Positions 6,901 through 13,635 of a DNA stretch of 47,545 bases are shown here, piece after piece. A model generated the notes under the pieces. The model was not told where the DNA came from and searched no databases. It worked only from the letters and a program-made list of their open reading frames with translations. Positions within the stretch are counted from its first letter, which is position 1. Every line of letters starts with the position of its first letter. The position numbers and the translations under genes are program-made. The stretch comes from UBA2160 sp964588665 (GTDB lineage Bacteria; Chloroflexota; Dehalococcoidia; Lucifugimonadales; UBA1123). The stretch covers positions 1 to 47,545 of the forward strand of contig CAZPQQ010000019.1 in the NCBI GenBank assembly GCA_964588665.1, given 5' to 3'.

Positions 6901-8889
6901 CTACGCCCTGGCGGTCCCGACGCCTGCTGGGATGCGCAGGCTAGCTAGAGACGGCTGGCGATGAGGCGTCAACGAGAACAGCGTCCCGAGCACCAGCAGC
7001 GGTCCGCTGGCCCACATCCACCAGACCATCGGGTTGATCAGGACGCGGAACACGGCCTCTCCGCCGTCCCTGAACTCTGACGGAACGATGTAGAAGTCCT
7101 CAATCGGCGTGCTCCGGATGGCGCCGCGGGTCGATGCGATGTTGAAGACAGGGTAGTCGGCTCTGAGCGCTTCCATGACCCCGACGTACTTGTCGCCGAC
7201 GTACACCTCGAATTGCGCGTAGTCCTCCTCACGATCGCTGTACGACTCGTGCCTGGAGCCCGTGTACGTGAACGTGTACCGTCCGAGCGTCTCGGTCTGG
7301 CCTGGCGACATCGCGAAATCTCGCTGCGTGCTGTAGAACGACGACGCGGTCGCGCCCGCCACGAGCATGATGATCGACAGATGGACCACATACCCGCCGT
7401 AGCGAGGGCGGTTGGCCATGAGAAGACGGTAGAAGGCCGTCACAGGGCTCACGCCTCGGCGGTGTCGCGCTTTGGCGCCTCGGTGCCACTCGTGCAGTAT
7501 CCCGACGACGACGATGGCGCACGTCATGAACGCGACCAGCGCCACCGGTTGCCTGACGCCGAGGATTGCCAATCCGATGCCAGTCCCTATCGCGGCGATG
7601 GCCGGAATGCGGAAAGTCTTCGCCAATCCGCGAATCGTCGCCCTTCTCCACGGCAGCAATGGGCCGACGCCCATCAGGAAGACGAGCGCCAGCAGCAGAG
7701 GACCGTTCACGCGGTCGAAGAACGGCCGGCCCACGGTTACGACAACGCCGTCTGCAATTTCGGAAAAGATTGGGTACACCGTTCCCCAGAGCGTGACGAA
7801 TGCGACTGCAAGAAAGAGGACGTTCTGGGCCAGGAAGCCACTCTCTCGCGAGAGCATGGACTCAAGGCGACCCCTGCTTCGGAGGGTGTCCAACTTCCAG
7901 ATGAATGCGGCAACCGAGCCAAACAGCGTCACCGCCATTGCCATCAAGAATAGCCAGCCCATCGTCGACTCGGCGAACGAGTGGACCGACGGGACCGGCC
8001 CGCCTCGGTTGATGAACATGCCGAGTTGCGCCATAGTGAATCCGATGATGATGATCACCATGTTCCACATTCGGAACATGCCGCGTCGCTTTTGGACCAT
8101 GATCGAGTGCACGAAGGCGGTCATCGCCAGCCACGGCATGAGGGCGGAGTTCTCGACCGGGTCCCACGCCCAGTAGCCGCCCCAACCCAGAATCGTGTAC
8201 GCCCACCATGCGCCGAGAAGCAGGCCAAGCGTAAGTATCACCCAGGAGATCATCCCCCAGATTCGACCCAGGTCCACCCATTCGTCTGAGCCGCCCCTCC
8301 CGGCGAGCAACGCGCCGATCGCTATGCTGAACGGCAAGGCGACCGAGATGAGGCCCGCCATCTGGACGGGCGGGTGTATGAACATCCCGAAGTGGACGAG
8401 GAGCGGGTTGATTCCCTGGCCGTCCATCGGGACGACCGCCAACCGCTCGAACGGGTTGGCGAGCAACACCATCACGCCAAGGAAGAACGTGAGCACGATG
8501 GCGAGGACGCCGGTGGCATAGGGCGTTGTGTATGGAAGGCGCCCGCGTATGCTGGCGACGGTTGCCACCGCCATCAACGCGAATATGACGCCCAAAAAGA
8601 GCATCGAGCCCGCGTTGCCCGCGTAGAATGCGACCCAAACGTAGGCGCGAGGCATTTCCAGGCTGCTGTTTTCGACCACGTACTTGACCGAGAAGTCGTT
8701 GTTTACGAACGCGTAAATGAGCGCTAGCGTGGCGACAAGCAGGAGCAACGGGACGCTGTACAGGCCGTACCGGCCGCTGACGACGAGCTCGGGGATTCGG
8801 CGGGTCACGCCCAAGAACGACGCCAACACCACGTAACCCGAGGCGATGAACGCTAGGGCCAACGCTATCTGTCCGGCGTCAACGATCAT
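6901..8889 (-). CDS. ccmF: Cytochrome c biogenesis haem lyase CcmF/CycK
   Basis: A 662-residue polytopic membrane protein. It carries the tryptophan-rich WWD signature (GWGGYWAWDPVENSALMPWL), which binds haem on the outer face of the membrane, and the surrounding histidine-containing helices (VHFGMFIHPPVQMAG, FVHSIMVQKRRGMFRMWN). A C-terminal periplasmic domain follows (MSPGQTETLGRYTFTYTG ... SEFRDGGEAVFRVLINP). CcmF attaches haem to apocytochrome c in system I biogenesis. It is flanked by ccmH upstream (76-base gap) and a ccmI-like gene downstream. CcmABC, CcmE and CcmG are not in the window. Confidence 0.95.
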   Translation of the reverse strand: MIVDAGQIALALAFIASGYVVLASFLGVTRRIPELVVSGRYGLYSVPLLLLVATLALIYAFVNNDFSVKYVVENSSLEMPRAYVWVAFYAGNAGSMLFLGVIFALMAVATVASIRGRLPYTTPYATGVLAIVLTFFLGVMVLLANPFERLAVVPMDGQGINPLLVHFGMFIHPPVQMAGLISVALPFSIAIGALLAGRGGSDEWVDLGRIWGMISWVILTLGLLLGAWWAYTILGWGGYWAWDPVENSALMPWLAMTAFVHSIMVQKRRGMFRMWNMVIIIIGFTMAQLGMFINRGGPVPSVHSFAESTMGWLFLMAMAVTLFGSVAAFIWKLDTLRSRGRLESMLSRESGFLAQNVLFLAVAFVTLWGTVYPIFSEIADGVVVTVGRPFFDRVNGPLLLALVFLMGVGPLLPWRRATIRGLAKTFRIPAIAAIGTGIGLAILGVRQPVALVAFMTCAIVVVGILHEWHRGAKARHRRGVSPVTAFYRLLMANRPRYGGYVVHLSIIMLVAGATASSFYSTQRDFAMSPGQTETLGRYTFTYTGSRHESYSDREEDYAQFEVYVGDKYVGVMEALRADYPVFNIASTRGAIRSTPIEDFYIVPSEFRDGGEAVFRVLINPMVWWMWASGPLLVLGTLFSLTPHRQPSLASLRIPAGVGTARA

Positions 8890-8905
8890 CGAATCGACCT
8901 CCGCT

Positions 8906-8940
8906 TAGGCCTGGCTGATATTAGGCCTTGCTGATAGGAA
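8906..8940. repeat. Short imperfect tandem repeat
   Basis: Two adjacent copies of TAGGCCT(g/t)GCTGATA lie in the gap between ccmH and ccmF. No function is evident. Confidence 0.4.
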
Positions 8941-8965
8941 ACGAGCATTGCCGTCAGGTCCGCCC

Positions 8966-9505
8966 TCAAACCGGAGGCCTCTCGTCCTGACGAGAAGATT
9001 CCGGTTCCAAGGCTGCTTCGATGCGCTGGAAATACTGGTTCCTCTCGTCGTCCGTCAAGTTCGATTCTTCGACCTCAGCCCGTTCCGAATCAGGCTTGGC
9101 CATCCACTTTATCACGAGCAACATCACGACGCCCGCGATCAGAACGGCCACAGGCGGGACGATCCACGCCGTCAGGTCAATACCGCTTCTGGGAGGCTCC
9201 AGCAACACGCTCGGCCCGTATCGTTCGACGAAGAAATCCTGCACCTGATTCTCGGTCCAGCCCTCGGCCAGCTTGTCCGCCACGATCCCTCGCATCTGAA
9301 CGGCGAGGGCGTTTTGCGACTGATCGATGGACTCGCCGGGACACACGGGGCACATTATCGTCTTGTTGAGCTGCAGGGCGCGATTCTCCAGCTCCGGGAC
9401 CTCGCCCGCGACGCCTCCGGTGCATGCCAGGGCGAACATCAGCAAGCTTGCCGCCAGCGGTGCCCAGGTCGGGACGCCACGATAAAAAGGAAACCTAAAG
9501 CGCAA
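8966..9505 (-). CDS. ccmH: Cytochrome c biogenesis protein CcmH/CycL (apocytochrome thiol reductase component)
   Basis: The protein has the CcmH domain: ELENRALQLNKTIMCPVCPG with the redox CxxC (CPVC), then ESIDQSQNALAVQMRGIVADKLAEG and the helix ending in VEERYGPSVLL-like FFVERYGPSVLL. After it come one transmembrane helix (TAWIVPPVAVLIAGVVMLLVI) and a short charged tail. A hydrophobic N-terminal segment ending in LMFALAC looks like a signal or lipoprotein signal. The start is uncertain: TTG 9505 gives 179 residues, ATG 9439 gives 157, and the frame stays open to 9736 across a dispersed repeat. It is the first gene of the ccmH-ccmF-ccmI-like operon. Confidence 0.85.
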   Translation of the reverse strand: MRFRFPFYRGVPTWAPLAASLLMFALACTGGVAGEVPELENRALQLNKTIMCPVCPGESIDQSQNALAVQMRGIVADKLAEGWTENQVQDFFVERYGPSVLLEPPRSGIDLTAWIVPPVAVLIAGVVMLLVIKWMAKPDSERAEVEESNLTDDERNQYFQRIEAALEPESSRQDERPPV

Positions 9506-9514
9506 CCGAACGCT

Positions 9515-9542
9515 GCGGGCAGGTTTGAAACCCGCCTCTGCG
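9515..9542. repeat. Dispersed palindromic repeat, GGTTTGAAACCCGCC family
   Basis: GCGGGCAGGTTTGAAACCCG, continuing CCTC, is a small inverted repeat just upstream of ccmH. Related copies are at 42488-42508 and 42597-42620. In the ccmH frame it would add non-homologous residues. Confidence 0.7.
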
Positions 9543-9613
9543 AATGGCGGCCGACGCCTGGTTCGATGTGCTGCTTTAGGCACGAATAACGCCTCAGTTT
9601 CCAGTGATGGATC

Positions 9614-9619
9614 ATTATA
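9614..9619 (-). promoter_or_regulatory. Possible -10 element for the ccm operon
   Basis: A perfect TATAAT is present on the minus strand (ATTATA on plus) about 110 bases upstream of ccmH. No recognisable -35 lies at 16-18 bases, so this is only a candidate. Confidence 0.35.
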
Positions 9620-9673
9620 CCTGGATTCGACTTCCGGAGTGGCGAAATCATCGGTGCGGGTTCGTGTGTCGGG

Positions 9674-9682
9674 TGCTATAAT
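9674..9682 (+). promoter_or_regulatory. Extended -10 promoter for the DRTGG/CoA-transferase operon
   Basis: TGCTATAAT is a perfect extended -10 (TGnTATAAT). Transcription would start near 9689, about 78 bases before the ATG at 9767. No good -35 is visible, as is common for extended -10 promoters. It is back to back with the ccm candidate promoter. Confidence 0.55.
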
Positions 9683-9766
9683 TCGGCGGAAACCTCGGAT
9701 CGCTGAATCCACGCCTGCTCGTGCCGCGGGCGCCAAGACTGAATTGTCACTTGAGAGGGGCTTCGA

Positions 9767-10765
9767 ATGGCCGTCCTGTACGTAGCATCGGACCGACCCG
9801 GCGCCGGGAAGACCTCACTGTGCTCCGCGCTCGCGCTGTTGTTGAGGCGGCAGGGACAGCGGGTCGCGGTCTTCAAGCCCATCGCCGATTCGGGATCAGA
9901 CCCCGATGCGGCGACCTATCGGGTCCTTCTCGACCAAGACACTGACGGTTGGCCTATCTCTTTCGGCAGTGAATTGTTCGCCGATTCGGTCGCCCAAGCT
10001 TCTGGTGCATTGAGCGTCGTCTCCGGACAGGCCGATCACGTGATCGTGGAGGCCGCCGGCGCGATGTCGGCGCAGGACACGACGAAGTTGGTGGATGCCT
10101 TCGACGCGAAAGTGGTCGTCGTGGTCGGGTATCGACCTGAAGTGACCGCGTCAGCCCTCAGCCCCTGGACCGATTCGCTTAACGGCCGTCTGTCTGGCGT
10201 CATCGTAAATAGCGTCACGCGCTACGCCGGGAACACCGTCGCCGAGGGCTTGGCGCCTTCGCTCGCTGAGGCTGGATTGACCCATCTCGGCTCGATTCCG
10301 GAAGATCGGACTCTCCTGGGCGTCAGCGTCGGCCAGCTCGCCGATCATCTGGGCGGCAGGTTCGTGGTCGATGACCCGGACACGTCGATTTTGGTGGAGC
10401 GCCACCAGGTCGGCGGAATGGGCTTGGACCCGAGCAAGCTCCGGTTTGCCGCCGAATCAGACAACGCCATCATCGTAAGAGGAGACCGGCCCGACATACA
10501 GATGTCGGCGCTGAGCGTGCCGGTAACATGCCTTGTCTTGACCGCTGGCATCGACCCAATCGAGTACGTGAAGTACGAGGCCGAGCGCGTGAACGTCCCC
10601 GTCATGGTGGTGGAGACAGACACCACAGCCACGATGGACGCCCTTGAAGGCTTGGTCGAAGGAGCGTCTTTCGACCACCTGCGGAAACTGGAGCGCTTTG
10701 CCGACCTGGTCGAACAGCATGTCGATCTCGCGGCGATCACGGCGGCCTTGAACAACGACGGATGA
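9767..10765 (+). CDS. P-loop / DRTGG-domain protein (BioD-like, phosphotransacetylase N-terminal-like)
   Basis: A 332-residue cytosolic protein. The first 200 residues form a dethiobiotin-synthetase/CobB-like P-loop domain (SDRPGAGKTSLCSALALLL with the Walker A lysine, then VFKPIADSGSDPDAATYR and VIVEAAGAMS). The C-terminal part is a DRTGG domain (ERHQVGGMGLDPSKL ... IIVRGDRPDIQMSAL ... CLVLTAGIDP). The same arrangement forms the regulatory N-terminus of long phosphotransacetylases; here it stands alone with no catalytic Pta domain in the window. GAGAGGGG precedes the ATG at 9767. It lies 71 bases upstream of the IpdA/IpdB-like CoA-transferase genes, which hints at a role in sensing or controlling acyl-CoA metabolism (inference). 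Confidence 0.82.
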   Translation: MAVLYVASDRPGAGKTSLCSALALLLRRQGQRVAVFKPIADSGSDPDAATYRVLLDQDTDGWPISFGSELFADSVAQASGALSVVSGQADHVIVEAAGAMSAQDTTKLVDAFDAKVVVVVGYRPEVTASALSPWTDSLNGRLSGVIVNSVTRYAGNTVAEGLAPSLAEAGLTHLGSIPEDRTLLGVSVGQLADHLGGRFVVDDPDTSILVERHQVGGMGLDPSKLRFAAESDNAIIVRGDRPDIQMSALSVPVTCLVLTAGIDPIEYVKYEAERVNVPVMVVETDTTATMDALEGLVEGASFDHLRKLERFADLVEQHVDLAAITAALNNDG

Positions 10766-10836
10766 TCGACGCCTATCTTGACACGAATGGACGGCCAAAG
10801 TAGTGTGTGGGCACACCGACGAAACGAGGTTGTGGC

Positions 10837-11706
10837 ATGAGAGAGAAACTGGTCAGCCTTGAACAGGCAATCGGAATCGTCAAAGACGGAGACCAGGTTG
10901 TCTTCGTAGGGGGCATGGACTGGACGCCGATGGCGGTGATGCGCGAGCTCGCCCGGCGCGGTGTCCGAGGGCTGACGGCCATGGGAGTCGTCGGCGGCGC
11001 CATGAACCTCGACTTTCTTCTCGGCGCCGGAGTCGCTGACACCGTCGAGACGTGCAGCCTCGGCTTCGATACGTACAGCCGGGTTGCGCCCAACTACGAC
11101 AGGCTTCAGAAGGCCGGCGAAATCCACATGCTCGACAACACTTGAGGCGTCCTCTACACGATGATCCAGGCTGGATCAATGGGCGTCCCCTTCGTATCGA
11201 CACTAGGATATGCCGGCACCGACATTCTGGAACGGCGGCCAGCCGATTTTCGCATCATCACCGATCCCTTCGAGCCTGACGAGCGAATCGTCGTCGCCAA
11301 GGCGATCAACCCCGACATCGCCATATTCCACGGCCCCAAGGGTGACAAGTACGGCAACGTCTTGGTACAGCCTCGCGGCGAAGAGTTGATGCTGGCCCAG
11401 GCGTCTCGCAGGGTGATCGTGTCCGTCGAGGAGATCGTCGACGAAGTTGGGCCCGATTCACCGGACGGCTGGTTCATCCCGGCGATCCACGTGTCCGCGG
11501 TCGTCCACGCACCGTACGGCGCTCACCCAACCTCGGCGCCCGGGTTCTACGACGCCGACGAATCGCTCATCGAGGAGTACGTCGAAGCTTCCAGGACTCA
11601 GGACACGTTCGACGCATACCTCGAGCAGCAAGTCCACGAGGTCGAGTCGCACGAGGGGTACATGCGGCGCATGGGATTGGCCGCTGCCGAGGCCGTCTCG
11701 AGTTGA
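10837..11706 (+). pseudogene. CoA-transferase alpha subunit (IpdA / glutaconate CoA-transferase A-like), interrupted by in-frame TGA
   Basis: A single reading frame of 290 codons is broken at codon 103 by TGA (11143-11145). The first part (MREKLVSLEQAIGIVKDGDQ ...) and the second part (GVLYTMIQAGSMGVPF ... VVHAPYGAHPTSAPGFYDADE) together give a complete type I CoA-transferase alpha subunit that resembles IpdA of steroid-ring degradation. The stop falls where such proteins usually have an acidic residue just before the helix leading to the AGxxGVPF turn. Restart is possible at ATG 11161, but that product would lack the first third of the fold. The upstream SD is GAGG before ATG 10837. A 7-bp hairpin lies just after the TGA (see findings). 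Sequencing error, a true nonsense mutation and recoding are all open. Confidence 0.8.
11162..11178 (+). other. Hairpin shortly after the in-frame TGA
   Basis: TGATCCA and TGGATCA are perfect complements around a GGC loop. The apical loop is 23 bases past the TGA. The same bases encode the conserved MIQAGSM segment, so chance is likely; it is recorded because of its position. Confidence 0.4.
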
Positions 11707-12446
11707 GTTCAGGGTTCGACCTTGGACCTGAGGAGAGACTGGCGATCCTGCTCTCCCGTCATGTGCACGACTGGGAAACCTCCGCCTGTGGCGCACTGAG
11801 CTTCATCCCCGCCACCGCGATGCTGCTGGCGCGAGAAATGCACGCTCCGAACGTCGAGATCATCATCCTGGGCAGCAAAGAGTACTCGCCGTTCGTCTCG
11901 GGCAAGGACTTCCACTTCCTGGCCCAACGAGGCGAGATGGACCTCTTCTTCATCAGCGCCATCGAAATCGACAAGCACGGCAACTTCAACCTCCATGTCA
12001 TCGGCGACAGAGACGAGCCGGACGTCCTGATGCCCGGACAGTACGGGACCGGTCTGCTTTATTACGCCGTGCCGCGCATCGTGATGTTCCGCACCGAGCA
12101 CACGACTCGGACGTTTGTGGAGCAGGTGAACTACATCTCGGGCGCGGGAACGTCCCCGGAGGGCGTGCGACGCAGGACCCGCGAGGTGACGGTCGTCACC
12201 CCAATGGCGCAACTTCGATTCAACATGGAGACCAGGCTGATGGAGCTGGCTTCGGTGAACGAAGGCTTCACCGCCGACCAGGTCGCCGAAAACACCGGCT
12301 TCGACTTGGGAATCGACGGTCCTGTCGAGACGACGCCAATGATCACAGATGCCGAAGTCCGAGCGCTGCGAACGGCCGTGAAACCGCACATGATCGAGAG
12401 CGAGACCTACCCCGACGAGGCCGCTCGGTTCATTCGAAACCCTTGA
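11703..12446 (+). CDS. CoA-transferase beta subunit (IpdB / glutaconate CoA-transferase B-like)
   Basis: A 247-residue beta subunit of a type I CoA-transferase or the related IpdAB ring-opening hydrolases. Family signatures include CGALSFIPATAMLLAREMHAP, FFISAIEIDKHGNFNLHVIG and VEQVNYISGAGTSPEGVRR. The Glu of the classical ESG transferase motif is not obvious (the region reads ILGSKEYSPF), which favours an IpdB-like or divergent enzyme. TTG 11703 overlaps the stop of the alpha subunit (TTGA), so the two are translationally coupled. If the alpha gene is really broken, this subunit would lack a partner. Confidence 0.82.
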   Translation: MSSGFDLGPEERLAILLSRHVHDWETSACGALSFIPATAMLLAREMHAPNVEIIILGSKEYSPFVSGKDFHFLAQRGEMDLFFISAIEIDKHGNFNLHVIGDRDEPDVLMPGQYGTGLLYYAVPRIVMFRTEHTTRTFVEQVNYISGAGTSPEGVRRRTREVTVVTPMAQLRFNMETRLMELASVNEGFTADQVAENTGFDLGIDGPVETTPMITDAEVRALRTAVKPHMIESETYPDEAARFIRNP

Positions 12447-12495
12447 TCGCGGGATCGGTCACGTGCGCCCGAAGGCCAACCGGTCGCCGGGCGGG

Positions 12496-12520
12496 CCTTC
12501 GACAGGCTCAGGCCGAACGG
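12496..12520. repeat. Dispersed repeat, CCTTCGACAGGCTCAGGCCG half copy
   Basis: CCTTCGACAGGCTCAGGCCG, continuing AACGG, is the short form of the repeat described at 6409-6496. It lies in the 220-base gap before the D-2-hydroxyacid dehydrogenase gene. Confidence 0.8.
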
Positions 12521-12602
12521 AGACTGGTGTCTGGTCCTTGGTCAACCTGTGGAATTGCCTAGGTCCGCGTCGACAGACTCTGTTCAGGGTGTGCACGACC
12601 TA

Positions 12603-12626
12603 GTCCGCGTCCCACAATTCGCGGAC
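12603..12626 (+). other. Hairpin in the leader of the D-2-hydroxyacid dehydrogenase gene
   Basis: GTCCGCG and CGCGGAC form a perfect 7-bp stem with a 10-base loop, 40 bases upstream of the TTG start. No T run follows. It could mark the end of the upstream transcript or act on the leader; its function is unknown. Confidence 0.4.
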
Positions 12627-12666
12627 GAACCAATGTTAAGCGTTGGACTTTTCAGGAGACCATCCA

Positions 12667-13635
12667 TTGACCAAGATCGCTATTCTGGACGATTACCAGA
12701 ACGTCGCGCTGGAGATGGCCGACTGGCGTTCGCTTCCGAGCGATGCCACCGTCGACGTCTATGCTGAGCACGTCTTCGACGAAGACCAGCTCGCCGCCCG
12801 ATTGAGCGCCTACGACGTCATCGTCGCCATGCGGGAGCGCACTCCGTTTCCCCGCAGTCTGCTCGAACGTCTGCCTGATCTGCGGTTGCTGATTACGACC
12901 GGAATGCGCAACGCGTCGATCGACGTGGACGCTGCCACAGAGCTCGGCATCACAGTCTGCGGGACTGAAGGCCTCGGATACCCGACGGCCGAACTTACGT
13001 GGGGGCTGATCCTCGCCATCGCTCGACGTGTCGCCGAAGAGGACAAGGCGACCCGTGAAGGCCGATGGCAGGTCACCCTCGGCGAAGGGTTGAACGGCAA
13101 AGTGCTCGGCGTCATCGGCCTGGGCCGTCTGGGCTCCCAGGTTGCGGTCGTGGGCAAGACGTTCGGCATGGAAGTCATCGCCTGGAGCCAGAACCTGACT
13201 CGCGAACGTGCCGACGAGATTGGCGCCACGCTAGTCACAAAGGAAGACCTGCTGGCGCGGTCGGATTACGTGACGATACATCTGGTTCTCAGCGACCGCA
13301 CGCGTGGCCTTTTGGGCGCTGCCGAGTTGAGTTCGATGAAACCGACGGCATATCTGATCAATACGTCTCGCGGGCCGATTGTCGACGAAGCCGCGCTCGT
13401 CGAAGCGGTTGGCGCCGGCACTATCGCGGGCGCGGGCTTGGATGTTTTCGACCAGGAACCGATGGCCGCCAACCATCCTCTGCGGAATTTGGAGAACACA
13501 GTCATCACTCCTCACATTGGATACGTCACAACGGAAACCTACGCAATCTTCTACGGGCACGCATTGGAGAACATTCAGGCGTTTCTCGCGGGCGGTCCGA
13601 TCCGCACGATCAACCAACCGCGGGCAGCGCGATGA
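12667..13635 (+). CDS. D-2-hydroxyacid dehydrogenase (phosphoglycerate dehydrogenase family)
   Basis: A 322-residue NAD(P)-dependent dehydrogenase that would interconvert a D-2-hydroxyacid and a 2-oxoacid. Seen: the dinucleotide motif VLGVIGLGRLGSQVA; the catalytic Arg in INTSRGPIVDEAAL; the Glu in DVFDQEP; and the His in VITPHIGYVT, all in family order. The TTG start at 12667 has AGGAGA 8 bases upstream; a TTG at 12643 would extend the protein by 8 residues but carries no ribosome site. Its stop overlaps the ATG of the CaiB/BaiF gene (ATGA, 13632-13635), so the two are coupled and may act on the same acid. Confidence 0.9.
   Translation: MTKIAILDDYQNVALEMADWRSLPSDATVDVYAEHVFDEDQLAARLSAYDVIVAMRERTPFPRSLLERLPDLRLLITTGMRNASIDVDAATELGITVCGTEGLGYPTAELTWGLILAIARRVAEEDKATREGRWQVTLGEGLNGKVLGVIGLGRLGSQVAVVGKTFGMEVIAWSQNLTRERADEIGATLVTKEDLLARSDYVTIHLVLSDRTRGLLGAAELSSMKPTAYLINTSRGPIVDEAALVEAVGAGTIAGAGLDVFDQEPMAANHPLRNLENTVITPHIGYVTTETYAIFYGHALENIQAFLAGGPIRTINQPRAAR

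Noticed and set aside
13065..13631. Upstream extension of the CaiB/BaiF frame by 189 codons.
   Set aside because: It lies wholly within the D-2-hydroxyacid dehydrogenase gene in another frame and shows no domain; ATG 13632 with the ATGA overlap is the natural start.
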